Assembly: GCA_937928015.1 (NCBI GenBank)
Contig: CALFXA010000246.1
Location: 1 to 10,836, forward strand
Source of the DNA: an uncultured Anaerolineales bacterium
GTDB lineage: Bacteria > Chloroflexota > Anaerolineae > Anaerolineales > Villigracilaceae
Length of the DNA stretch: 10,836 nucleotides
Direction: 5' to 3'
Part shown: piece by piece, positions 1 through 6,526 of the stretch
Numbering within the stretch: the stretch's first letter is position 1
Layout: each line of letters begins with the position of its first letter
Notes under the pieces: model-generated
The model's database searches: none
The model's input: the letters and a program-made list of their open reading frames with translations, nothing else
What the model was told of the DNA's origin: nothing
Program-made: the position numbers and the translations under genes

Positions 1-1147
1 GGTTGGTGCCCGCCGTCAGCGCCCAGCGGATGCCTTCGTCCCAGCGCAGGACGTAGCCCGTGAAAGCCAGCAGCAGGGCCAGCACAAAGAGTCCCAGCCC
101 GAGCAGGAAGTTGAAGCGGCGCGGCCTGGCGTATGCGCCTGTGAAGACCACCCGCAGCAGGTGGACGGCGGCCACGATCACCAGCAACTGCGCGGACCAG
201 TAGTGCAGGTTACGCACCAGCGCCCCGAGCGGCACGAAGAAGTGGATGGTCTCCACCGAGACGGGCGCCAACTCGGGCGTGGGGATGTAATAGAACATCT
301 CCAGCAGGCCCGTCGCACCAAGCACCAGCATCAGGAAGACGGCCAGTCCGCCCGCGCCGAGGGTGTAGCGCCAGCGCGATTGGGCGGCGGGGATGCTAGG
401 CGGGTGCAGGTGGTAGACGAAGTTCGGGCGCGGGAGTCGGACCTTTGGGGCGGCGCCTGCTGCCAGGTCCGCGGGAAGGGGACGGTGCAGTCCTTCCTGA
501 ATCAGCCAGCCCAACATGATCGCCGTCAGCGCAGCGGCCAGGATCAGGGCCAGGGTCGTGTCGTTGGGCGGCGCGCTGACTTTGCGATGTACGGGGATGG
601 CCGAGGCCACCTTGCCGTCCAGCGGGATGTCGGCGGGCAGGGTGCCGTTCATCTTGAGCAGATAGGCCGTCACCTGCCAGGCTTTCTCAGGCGTGAGCGA
701 GCCTGGATTCCACCACGGCATCATGGCGTAGACGTAGTCGTAGAGTTGCTGGGCCGAGGTGAAGCGTCCCAACTTTCCGCCACCAACCAGGGCGGGCACC
801 GTGTGCGGAAACTCGAAGCCCTGCGGCGGATGGTTGCTGGCGTGACACTTGGAGGTCCAGCAATCCTTGTCCTCACCGAAGGCCAGTTCGCGCCATTCGT
901 CGGTGAGTCCCTGGCCTTGATTGCCGTGACAGGCCATGCAGACGCCCCAGAAGATGAGCGCGCCCTGGTCCAGTTGGGTGGGCGGCTTCGAGACAATGGG
1001 CGGGTCGAGCGGATTTTCCGCTTCGATGGGAGTGGCTTCGATCTTTTCGGTGCGCGGCAGCGCAGTGAACGCCAGGAGTAAGACCCCGATTCCTACGGCG
1101 ACGAAAAGAACAGCGATGAACGGAAGACGGGAGTGGTCGGTGTTCAT
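1..1147 (-). CDS. Cytochrome c-cytochrome b fusion protein (3' end outside window)
   Basis: An uninterrupted frame runs from ATG at 1147 to the window edge (382 residues seen). Residues 8-30 are a hydrophobic anchor. Residues 57-167 form a cytochrome c domain with heme motif CMACH (C70, C73, H74), a second CX4CH motif (C96, C101, H102) and a possible distal Met in MMPWW (142-146). A second membrane helix spans about 197-216. Residues 259 onward match the N-terminal part of cytochrome b: helix A (about 259-282), H315 and H329 spaced 14 apart as for the two b-heme ligands, and GYVLRWDE (364-371), resembling the family's GYVLPWGQ. The predicted topology puts the c domain outside the membrane and the b domain in the usual orientation. 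Likely role: quinol-linked electron transfer with a built-in cytochrome c. It is the last gene seen in a four-gene operon and starts 2 nt after the DsrE-like stop. Any Rieske or C-terminal b subunit would lie beyond position 1. Confidence 0.88.
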   Translation of the reverse strand, partial: MNTDHSRLPFIAVLFVAVGIGVLLLAFTALPRTEKIEATPIEAENPLDPPIVSKPPTQLDQGALIFWGVCMACHGNQGQGLTDEWRELAFGEDKDCWTSKCHASNHPPQGFEFPHTVPALVGGGKLGRFTSAQQLYDYVYAMMPWWNPGSLTPEKAWQVTAYLLKMNGTLPADIPLDGKVASAIPVHRKVSAPPNDTTLALILAAALTAIMLGWLIQEGLHRPLPADLAAGAAPKVRLPRPNFVYHLHPPSIPAAQSRWRYTLGAGGLAVFLMLVLGATGLLEMFYYIPTPELAPVSVETIHFFVPLGALVRNLHYWSAQLLVIVAAVHLLRVVFTGAYARPRRFNFLLGLGLFVLALLLAFTGYVLRWDEGIRWALTAGTN

Positions 1148-1149
1148 GA

Positions 1150-1491
1150 CTAGAGACTGATGACCTTGCCTGCCTTGAATTGAGCTTCCATGATGTCGCC
1201 CATGCCGCCCACGATGCCCACCTCCACCTGACTCAGGCCGAAGGTCTCAAGGCAGGTGGAGCAGATGATGAGACGCACGCCGTTGGCTTCCAGTGCCTTG
1301 AGCGACTCGAGGACGGGCGAGCCCGCCACAGTTAGCCTGACGCCGTCGGTGTAGAAGCAGATCGCAGCGGGAAAGTTTCGGCCTTCCAGCAGCAGGGTAA
1401 AATACTTGCTGATCAGTTTGACTTGCAATTCAGGCACATCGGCCGCGTTCCCCATGCCGTAGTGCGTGACGAGAATGACCGTATCTTTCAT
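1150..1491 (-). CDS. DsrE-family protein, YedF C-terminal-domain-like
   Basis: A protein of 113 residues, the size of a single DsrE-like domain. The start MKDTVILVTHYGMG gives the first beta strand and loop. GSPVLESLKALEANGV (57-72), followed by CSTC (77-80) and a GL..VEVG..GGMGDI pattern, matches the DsrE-like C-terminal domain of YedF, a selenium-metabolism/sulfurtransferase-like protein. C80 sits where sulfur-carrying Cys residues are found in the family, with C77 nearby, so persulfide relay or thiol chemistry is plausible. The N-terminal TusA-like domain of full-length YedF is absent. The ATG overlaps the upstream DUF2007 stop as ATGA, indicating translational coupling, and the cytochrome gene follows 2 nt later. 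A substrate cannot be read from the sequence. Confidence 0.85.
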   Translation of the reverse strand: MKDTVILVTHYGMGNAADVPELQVKLISKYFTLLLEGRNFPAAICFYTDGVRLTVAGSPVLESLKALEANGVRLIICSTCLETFGLSQVEVGIVGGMGDIMEAQFKAGKVISL

Positions 1492-1742
1492 TTTTCTTCT
1501 TGACCTTCCTCGGGTGGTGTGTTGAAAAGAATCAGCAATTCCCGCGCCCGTTCGAGGTTTTCCTTCGGCACGTATATTTCCACGGGACCGAACTCGTCCG
1601 CCGTGAACGGATAGGTGCTGGGCATGCCCGTCTCGCGGATGATCTCGACGGGCACGTTATTGGCTTGCAGGTAACTTTGCAGTACCTCGGCCTGGATCAA
1701 CCCATCGATCTGGGTCAGGAGTTCCCACGACAATTTGTCCAT
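1488..1742 (-). CDS. DUF2007-type small protein (putative signal-transducing protein)
   Basis: An 84-residue protein. The ATG at 1742 was chosen because GGAGGT lies 4 nt upstream and because the longer open frame (to 1982) is only the shadow of the YwiC-like gene in another frame. The fold suggested is beta-alpha-beta. QIDGLIQAEVLQSYLQANNV (residues 10-29) is the typical 'inherits from two sites, compares addresses' helix of DUF2007, then EIIRE, then GPVEIYVPKENLERARELL (52-70), which matches the family's '..G...V.V...D...A..LL' ending. The C-terminus is acidic (PPEEGQEEK). DUF2007 proteins have no established reaction; some resemble PII-like or ACT-like sensors. The gene begins 2 nt after the YwiC-like stop and overlaps the DsrE gene by 4 nt, so the three are co-translated. 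Confidence 0.82.
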   Translation of the reverse strand: MDKLSWELLTQIDGLIQAEVLQSYLQANNVPVEIIRETGMPSTYPFTADEFGPVEIYVPKENLERARELLILFNTPPEEGQEEK

Positions 1743-1744
1743 GA

Positions 1745-2560
1745 CTACCTCCAACAAAGGATGAACAGGATCGTCCACAACGTACTGACGATCAACTGAC
1801 GGATGCCGATGGCGGTGGGCTTCCAGCCCGCGGCGGGATGGGTGATGCCCCAGACGGTCTCGGCCCATTGGATGAGGAACGGCAGGAAGATCCACTGCGG
1901 CTGGAGGTTGGTCCAGCCGAGGAGCAGGGCCAGCGCCAGGTTGAAGGATGTGTACAGGAAGGCCCGCTGGCCCATCCGCCACGCCTCGCTTCGCGTCTGG
2001 ACCTTAGCCTGTTCCCGTTGTTCGAGCCGCAGGTACGCGTAGACAATGCTCCCCGAACTCTGCAGCCAGGTCCACAGCCACAACCACCAGCCTTCGGCGG
2101 CGTAGTGGCCGAGTCCCACCCAGAAGGCGGCGGGCGCGGCCAGCGCCAGCACGCCCGTGGCAAGGATTTCCACGCCCGCCTGTCGGCGCTCGGCGCGCTT
2201 CGAGACGAGAACCAGGTGCCAGGCAAAGACGGGCGCGCCAGGTACGGCCAGGAACAGCACATAGGTAAAGCCGCGCGCGATCAAATATCCCAAGGCCAGT
2301 AGGATAATCACGCCATAGACGACGACCCAGAAGCGGGCGGCGGGCAGGTCCGTGCGCGGACGGCGTCCCGCATAGGCCTTGACAGCCATCGTCACGGGTT
2401 GGCGAATGAGGAATGCAGCCATCGCGGCAATAACCAACGCAAGGGAGGCGGCGCTGAATCGTCCGCCTGCAAACAGTCCCACCAGCAGCGGACTGAGGAT
2501 GAAGACCCACGAGCCGTGATCCTGTGGCAGGGCGATTGGGCGGCGAAGATGGCTCTGCAT
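1745..2560 (-). CDS. YwiC-like integral membrane protein
   Basis: A 271-residue polytopic membrane protein with roughly eight or nine hydrophobic helices. Near the N-terminus is LPQDHGSW (11-18), the family hallmark resembling 'LPxEHGAW' of Bacillus YwiC. RQP follows the second helix, and a basic RRPRTD loop and a later S-G-S-I-V-Y-A-Y-L-R-L segment also match the family. ATG 2560 is preferred over the in-frame ATG at 2599, because 2599 lies in the loop of a hairpin and because a TATAAT box ends 7 nt before 2560. YwiC lies beside nitrate-respiration genes in Bacillus, which fits the cytochrome gene in this operon, but its biochemical role is not established. First gene of the operon running to the window start. 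Confidence 0.82.
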   Translation of the reverse strand: MQSHLRRPIALPQDHGSWVFILSPLLVGLFAGGRFSAASLALVIAAMAAFLIRQPVTMAVKAYAGRRPRTDLPAARFWVVVYGVIILLALGYLIARGFTYVLFLAVPGAPVFAWHLVLVSKRAERRQAGVEILATGVLALAAPAAFWVGLGHYAAEGWWLWLWTWLQSSGSIVYAYLRLEQREQAKVQTRSEAWRMGQRAFLYTSFNLALALLLGWTNLQPQWIFLPFLIQWAETVWGITHPAAGWKPTAIGIRQLIVSTLWTILFILCWR

Positions 2561-2567
2561 GGAAAGG

Positions 2568-2573
2568 ATTATA
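2568..2573 (-). promoter_or_regulatory. -10 box of YwiC operon (apparent leaderless promoter)
   Basis: TATAAT on the minus strand, exactly 7 nt (CCTTTCC) before ATG 2560. A start site at normal distance from this box would fall on or next to the A of the ATG, and no Shine-Dalgarno exists. No convincing -35 box is seen at 16-18 nt. The same arrangement occurs at 3002 and 7223. Confidence 0.6.
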
Positions 2574-2586
2574 AGATGAAATGAAA

Positions 2587-2612
2587 CTCCCGCGGTCATG
2601 AAATCGCGGGAG
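2587..2612 (-). terminator. Hairpin terminator after the 2689-2994 gene
   Basis: Perfect 8-bp stem CTCCCGCG/CGCGGGAG (2587-2594 with 2605-2612) with a 10-nt loop. Read on the minus strand, it is followed by TTTCATTTCAT, a broken U-tract. It lies between the 2689-2994 gene and the YwiC operon promoter, so it would insulate the two. The U-tract is imperfect, so efficiency is uncertain. Confidence 0.5.
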
Positions 2613-2688
2613 CATTGTCAGGATTTTGAGACAAAAATTGGGGGATTTTACCTATTTTTCAACCCAAAATTACGAAGGATAAACAAGG

Positions 2689-2994
2689 CTACTCTTCGAA
2701 TTCATCTTCCTTGAAGCCCAACGCGTTGAAATCCAGCTCGGGCTCGTCCAGCGGGCCCTTGGGTTCGGGGTTCATGGGGACCACCCACAATCCGCCCTCG
2801 TACATCAGCTCCGCCACGTGATATGGCTTCGGCAGGGATTCGAAGTCCCCTCCCGCCATGCACTCGAGGATCAATGCCTGCGGCGGCTTGACCTTCTTAA
2901 AACTCTTCTGCACCTGTCCGAGAAAATACTTGGCGCTCTCGTTCGAGACGCCGAATTGTGACGCGATGATTTCGTAGGGTTTGGGGGTGGGCAT
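2689..2994 (-). CDS. Conserved-looking hypothetical protein, 101 aa, acidic C-terminus
   Basis: Not recognised. The protein is soluble, with no signal peptide or membrane helix. Residues 7-27 (starting YEIIASQFG) look helical and loosely resemble a helix-turn-helix. The middle (about 37-75) mixes short strands with Pro/Gly turns (PPQAL, GGLWVVPM). The last 25 residues are rich in Asp and Glu and end DEFEE. Codon use is G+C-rich at third positions like the neighbouring host genes, supporting a real gene. ATG 2994 is favoured because TATAAT ends 7 nt upstream; the region before the ATG (CTCACCT) contains no Shine-Dalgarno. It is monocistronic, flanked by the hairpin at 2587-2612 and by the A+T-rich island. 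No function is proposed. Confidence 0.68.
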   Translation of the reverse strand: MPTPKPYEIIASQFGVSNESAKYFLGQVQKSFKKVKPPQALILECMAGGDFESLPKPYHVAELMYEGGLWVVPMNPEPKGPLDEPELDFNALGFKEDEFEE

Positions 2995-3001
2995 AGGTGA
3001 G

Positions 3002-3007
3002 ATTATA
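3002..3007 (-). promoter_or_regulatory. -10 box of the 2689-2994 gene (apparent leaderless promoter)
   Basis: TATAAT on the minus strand, 7 nt before ATG 2994, without a Shine-Dalgarno and without a clear -35. It is back-to-back with the plus-strand promoter at 3020-3047. Confidence 0.58.
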
Positions 3008-3019
3008 GCAAATTCCCTG

Positions 3020-3047
3020 TTGAAAAAGACATATTTTGCCGTATACT
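3020..3047 (+). promoter_or_regulatory. Sigma-70-type promoter at the left end of the A+T-rich island
   Basis: TTGAAA (3020-3025), 16-nt spacer, TATACT (3042-3047). Transcription would start near 3054, just before AAAGGAG and the small ORF at 3071, and could continue into the PIN-like gene at 3344. A second weaker candidate is TTGCAC (3190-3195), 16 nt, TAATAT (3212-3217). A+T-rich DNA produces such matches by chance, so confidence is moderate. Confidence 0.45.
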
Positions 3048-3070
3048 TTTTATCAAAGGAGTGGATATTT

Positions 3071-3214
3071 ATGGTGCCTCATATGGCCTCTGAAGAACTC
3101 ACATACAATAAAAATAAATACCCCTTAATATCCTCTCTAATTGCGGGAAGGGTTTCTGCGATTAGAAAGGACAAGTGGTTGTTTTTTTGTTGCACAAAGT
3201 GTATTCTCACGTAA
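3071..3214 (+). CDS. Possible small ORF, 47 aa, at the island's left end
   Basis: ATG 3071 is preceded by AAAGGAG with 9 nt spacing and by a well-formed promoter at 3020-3047. The predicted peptide is basic in its second half and ends with a Cys-rich stretch (FFCCTKC, residues 38-44). No family is recognised. Upstream in-frame codons reach back to 2981, but that extension would overlap the divergent gene start and is disfavoured. Its 129-nt separation from the PIN-like gene would permit co-transcription. Chance occurrence in A+T-rich DNA cannot be excluded. Confidence 0.3.
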   Translation: MVPHMASEELTYNKNKYPLISSLIAGRVSAIRKDKWLFFCCTKCILT

Positions 3215-3343
3215 TATTACCTTGAAATGACTGACATGTACAAGCCAGCGCTAGATTACAGAGAAGGAAGCGGAAGAAATAATATCTTTTGTTAATTTGT
3301 TGAAGTAGCCATATCGTTCAAATAACCAAGAAGGAGTTTTCTG
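3215..3343 (+). other. A+T-rich leader before the PIN-like gene
   Basis: A+T-rich stretch lying within the 349-nt gap between the gene starting at 2994 and the one starting at 3344. Besides the promoters and small ORF listed, no RNA gene or repeat is evident. It ends with AAGGAG 8 nt before ATG 3344, a strong ribosome binding site that fixes that start. Confidence 0.4.
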
Positions 3344-5866
3344 ATGGCAATCAGCATTGAACAATTAACTGGCCTTGAGTCGTTGACAAAAGATGAAATG
3401 AATCTTGTTGGACGACAGCTGAGTTATTTTGCAGCGAAAGGATCGCAATCTTATGTGTCAGACCTAATTGATTTTTTAGTGCAAAATGTTCTTGCAACTT
3501 TGCCGCTGGGAAAGCACCCACCAAAGGAAATACATGGGGAATTGGTGAAACAGACAAAATTCAAATTTGAATTTGAACAAGTTTTGAGGTCATTAGAAAG
3601 GCTAGTTAATAACAAGGATATTTATTCTATGCCAGATGTAGGAGAATATTACTTGCGTGAGTATGGAATAGACCCTGCACATAAAAAAGCAGTAACAGAT
3701 AAATTTAACGAGCAGGTAAAGCTTGAAAATCAAGTAATGGATGAATGGTCTACAAATCTAAAAGAAAAATATCCAGAACTAAATGACGAACAACTGGCTC
3801 AAATTACAAGCGATTTGGAGGCTTTCTCGCTTCGTGTTTACTCTCAACATTCAGTTGAGAGTGTCCTATTGTATAAAGGCAATGATGAAAATATCGTAAA
3901 ACTGCTGGAACAGTTAGATATTAATTCTCTTGGTGACATATTGCCTGTTCGTGATCCAGTGGTGCACAAAATCAGGTTACTTGAATTACCAAAGTTTTTT
4001 TACGAGGCATCTACCGAGCGAAAAATCTATATCGGAAAAAAACTGAACCAACTATTTATTATGCACATGATGCAACTTGACCCGAAATGTGCAAAACTTG
4101 CTGCGCAAACAATCACCGGTGGAACATTATTTTTAGATACGAATTTTGTAATTCGATTGGTTGGGATTGATGGCGCAGAGCTACAAGATGCATCAAGTCG
4201 TTTGGTCAAGCTATCACAAGGGCTAGGCTATACAGTTGCGGTTACTCCAAAAACTGTCGAAGAATACAAATATAAAGTCAATGAGTTGGTTGCAACTAGC
4301 AAATCATCACCTAGCCTGCCTGCAGAAATTGCTGAGGCAGCACTTTCGCAAACTGCTAGCAGAGATTTCCTAACACATTACTGGAAAAGGTCTAAAGAGG
4401 CTAGCGGCTATTTGTCCTTGGAAGCATACTTGAGGATTTTTCAAAACCTGGAAGCTCTTTTGGAGCAATATGGAGTAATTATTGATCCGAAAGATGATGC
4501 TGTGATTCGTAACAATAAGAAAGCAGTTTTGGATGAGATGGTATTGATGCGTAAATTGGTAGGGCATCTTGACCTTACCCATGATGCAGTGATTGAGCAT
4601 GATGCACATCATCGGTTGCTCATTTTGCGCTTACGACAAGGTTATGAAGAGAAAACCCCACTAGAGATTCCATATTGGTTTCTTACATGCGACACAAAGC
4701 TACCTGTGTATGATCGTCGTGCTCGTGCCCGGCCTGACAATCCATTCAAGATACCATTTTGCGTGTTATCTAGTCAATGGATGCAATTACTGCGTCCTTT
4801 TGCTGGTGCAGTTGATGAGATGGCAATTGTACAGGCTGATACACTCGACTCTCCATTGTTTAGGGCATTTCGAAACCCGTCAACAGAGTTGCTTCAAGAG
4901 ATTATTACACGTATGTCAGCTAATAAAGACGTGCCCCCTAAAACAATAGCAAAAATTATTACTAACGATGCTTTCGTTCGTGCTTTTAATGATGCTGATG
5001 ATGAAACTAAGGAAAGTTTAATTCAGGGTAAAACCGAGGATGAATTACTTATTAAGTACCAAGAAGATATAGGAAAACTGACTGATGAAATGTCTCGATT
5101 GAGTTCGGAAAATTCTGCTCTAGTAGATAAATTGAATAACTTGACCAAGAATTATGAAGAAGCTATAAATAAAGAAAAATTTAAAAAAGAGGAACGGGAG
5201 GAGTATGCAAGGCAGCGTCAAGAACTAGAAGGCCAACTTCAGGTATTGCAGGTTAATTATGCGAGTGTCCAAAAACAACTAAGTTTTTTTCAAAGCAATC
5301 GAGACAAAATATCCAATCAGAATCAGGCTCGCATAAAGGATATGCAGGAGCTACTTGAGCGTATGACAGATGAGAACAAGAAAACCCTTGAAAAGAATAA
5401 CACCGAAATGCAATCATTGCGAGATGAACTAGAGAGTGAGCGTAAAAAAGCTTCTGAAGAACGTGCCCAATGGAATGCTGATAAAAAACTACTCCTTGAT
5501 CAGCAAATTAGCCAGAAAATTACTTTTATAAAACAACAAAAAAGCATTTTTATTGGGCTGGTGGGTATGGCTTTTATTGCTGCGCTTATAGCATTAAGTC
5601 CATGGAAAGAGCAAGATAATGTTAAGTTAGTACCGATAGCTCTTTCTATATCAGCAATTCTGATTCAAGTAATTGCATTCACGGGTATCAAAATCAAGAG
5701 TTCAATTTTGACGCTTCTAATCTTTATAAATGCAGGAGTATTTCTTATCGCTATTTCTGTTTTACTTGGATTAGATATTAGTACAACCATAGTATTTGTA
5801 TGCACTATTGTCCAAGCTGCTGTCGCGGTTTTACAGGCAGTGCTTGAATTGCGAAAAGAGAGTTAA
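3344..5866 (+). CDS. Membrane-anchored PIN-like nuclease with long coiled coil (candidate defence effector)
   Basis: An 840-residue protein. Residues 1-250 are mostly helical with no recognised domain. Residues about 258-480 look like a PIN-like RNase core: a hydrophobic strand ending LFLDTN (D265), TPKTVEEY (E306/E307), THDAVIEHD (D414, D420) and YWFLTCDTKL (D450). Their order and spacing match the four acidic metal-binding positions of PIN folds, with a helical insertion between the second and third. Residues about 565-730 are a charged coiled coil (many E, K, Q, R). Four hydrophobic helices follow at about 734-752, 762-781, 786-810 and 813-834, ending in a short charged tail. No signal peptide, so the nuclease should face the cytoplasm. 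AAGGAG sits 8 nt before the ATG. Codons are A/T-ending, unlike all flanking genes, suggesting horizontal acquisition. A broken hsdM follows after 9 nt. The PIN assignment is by motif only, and the role is inferred from context. Confidence 0.8.
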   Translation: MAISIEQLTGLESLTKDEMNLVGRQLSYFAAKGSQSYVSDLIDFLVQNVLATLPLGKHPPKEIHGELVKQTKFKFEFEQVLRSLERLVNNKDIYSMPDVGEYYLREYGIDPAHKKAVTDKFNEQVKLENQVMDEWSTNLKEKYPELNDEQLAQITSDLEAFSLRVYSQHSVESVLLYKGNDENIVKLLEQLDINSLGDILPVRDPVVHKIRLLELPKFFYEASTERKIYIGKKLNQLFIMHMMQLDPKCAKLAAQTITGGTLFLDTNFVIRLVGIDGAELQDASSRLVKLSQGLGYTVAVTPKTVEEYKYKVNELVATSKSSPSLPAEIAEAALSQTASRDFLTHYWKRSKEASGYLSLEAYLRIFQNLEALLEQYGVIIDPKDDAVIRNNKKAVLDEMVLMRKLVGHLDLTHDAVIEHDAHHRLLILRLRQGYEEKTPLEIPYWFLTCDTKLPVYDRRARARPDNPFKIPFCVLSSQWMQLLRPFAGAVDEMAIVQADTLDSPLFRAFRNPSTELLQEIITRMSANKDVPPKTIAKIITNDAFVRAFNDADDETKESLIQGKTEDELLIKYQEDIGKLTDEMSRLSSENSALVDKLNNLTKNYEEAINKEKFKKEEREEYARQRQELEGQLQVLQVNYASVQKQLSFFQSNRDKISNQNQARIKDMQELLERMTDENKKTLEKNNTEMQSLRDELESERKKASEERAQWNADKKLLLDQQISQKITFIKQQKSIFIGLVGMAFIAALIALSPWKEQDNVKLVPIALSISAILIQVIAFTGIKIKSSILTLLIFINAGVFLIAISVLLGLDISTTIVFVCTIVQAAVAVLQAVLELRKES

Positions 5867-5875
5867 CCTTCTCTC

Positions 5876-6100
5876 ATGCTCACCGACCCTAAACTCCGAT
5901 CACAAGTAGATGCCCTCTGGGATAAGTTCTGGACGGATGGACTCACCAACCTGCTCGATCGCATCGAGCAGGCTTCGTGTTTGTTGTTCCTCAAGCGGTT
6001 AGATGACCGCGAGAACGCCGCCGAGAGACAGGCAAAACGCAAGGGGACGACGTATCAGCCGTCGGCTAAGAAAGAGATGCGGGGGAGAACAGGGAATTGA
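5876..6100 (+). pseudogene. hsdM: Truncated type I restriction-modification DNA methylase (HsdM N-terminus)
   Basis: ATG 5876 begins a protein whose first ~65 residues match the N-terminal helical domain of HsdM: DPKLRSQVDALWDKFW, then L..RIEQAS.LLFLKRLDD, then ENAAERQAKRKG and a KEMR segment. Intact HsdM proteins are around 500 residues or more and carry an N6-adenine methylase domain with an NPPF/Y motif. Here similarity stops at about codon 69 and the frame ends at 6100 with only 74 residues, so SAM-binding and catalytic motifs are missing and the product cannot methylate. There is no hsdS or hsdR in view. Its base composition is more G+C-rich than the PIN-like gene directly upstream, so the two have different histories. 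An alternative is a very small deliberate HsdM-N protein, but that is less likely. Confidence 0.75.
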
Positions 6101-6298
6101 GATTGTTTATGAATACTTTCGTTCATGCCAAATAAAAATTATCCCTCCCCTGCGTCCCGTTGCTTTTTTAGAGCGTAAAAGGGGAGGGCTGTAGGGGGGA
6201 CAAATTATAGGGATAGCCGTCACTGTGGGCAGATGGTAATTGCGCCGTAATCGTGCTATGCTATCCGTGGACGTATTTCTTAAGTCGGAAGGTTTCCC
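6101..6298. other. Degraded intergenic scar with G/C-run inverted repeat
   Basis: No convincing gene. It contains CCCTCCCCT (6143-6151) and its exact complement AGGGGAGGG (6180-6188) around a 28-nt spacer, followed by a run of six G at 6194-6199. A TATGCT at 6257-6262 could be a -10 box for the remnant at 6299. The inverted repeat could be a mobile-element or dispersed-repeat relic; nothing in this window proves it. Confidence 0.4.
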
Positions 6299-6394
6299 AT
6301 GTCGATCGCATCCGAACTGATCGCGCGCGCGGTGGACCTGTCTCGGGCGGGGCGCGATGGAAATGTTCAGCGTGCCGTTGAAGTAGGGATATAA
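6299..6394 (+). pseudogene. 5' remnant of an unidentified gene
   Basis: ATG 6299, preceded by GGAAGG, opens a 31-codon frame beginning MSIASELIARAVDLSRAGRDG and stopping at 6392-6394. The first ~17-20 residues look like a genuine amphipathic helix with host-like G+C-rich codons. After about 6350 the sequence is the antisense of the opposing remnant. It is read as the start of a gene whose remainder was deleted. Family unknown; TPR-type proteins sometimes begin this way, but that is a guess. Confidence 0.35.
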
Positions 6395-6526
6395 ATCCAG
6401 GCCGAAGGATTTGAAAAAGGGTTTCTGCTTTTCGAGCGAGCTATACGGATAAGCCGCGGAGGGACCCGAAGCCACGCGATGGCCTTGTACGAGAATGCCA
6501 GGCAGACGAATCCAGTTTGGGTTCAC
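6345..6526 (-). pseudogene. 5' remnant of a small conserved protein, coupled to the hemolysin III gene
   Basis: GTG 6526 overlaps the hemolysin III stop (GTGA, 4 nt), and about 59 residues look protein-like: IRLPGILVQGHRVASG, then QKPFFKSFGLDLYPYFNGTLN, then ISIAP. The 'G.V..GH.VASG ... K.FF...GLDL..YFNGTLN.SI' pattern is one I recall from small uncharacterised bacterial proteins, but I cannot name the family with certainty. After ISIAP the frame continues into basic, low-complexity residues that are antisense to the plus-strand remnant and then into the scar. The C-terminal part is therefore lost, with the junction near 6345-6355. Confidence 0.5.

Noticed and set aside
161..1081. Long plus-strand ORF of 306 codons
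   Set aside because: It is antisense to the cytochrome c-b gene, whose heme motifs and membrane helices are unmistakable. The plus frame gives a Gln/Arg/His-rich product typical of a shadow ORF in G+C-rich DNA.
1743..1982. N-terminal extension of the DUF2007 protein
   Set aside because: The extra ~80 residues are Pro/His/Arg-rich and lie inside the YwiC-like gene in another frame; the good ribosome binding site is at the internal ATG 1742.
2004..2615. Minus-strand ORF of 203 codons overlapping the YwiC-like gene
   Set aside because: Frame shadow of the YwiC-like gene, whose hydrophobic helices and DHGSW motif are in the other frame.
6107..6344. C-terminal half of the 139-codon minus-strand ORF
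   Set aside because: Beyond residue ~60 it becomes basic and Pro-rich, is antisense to the 6299 remnant and crosses the inverted repeat, so it is accidental read-through.
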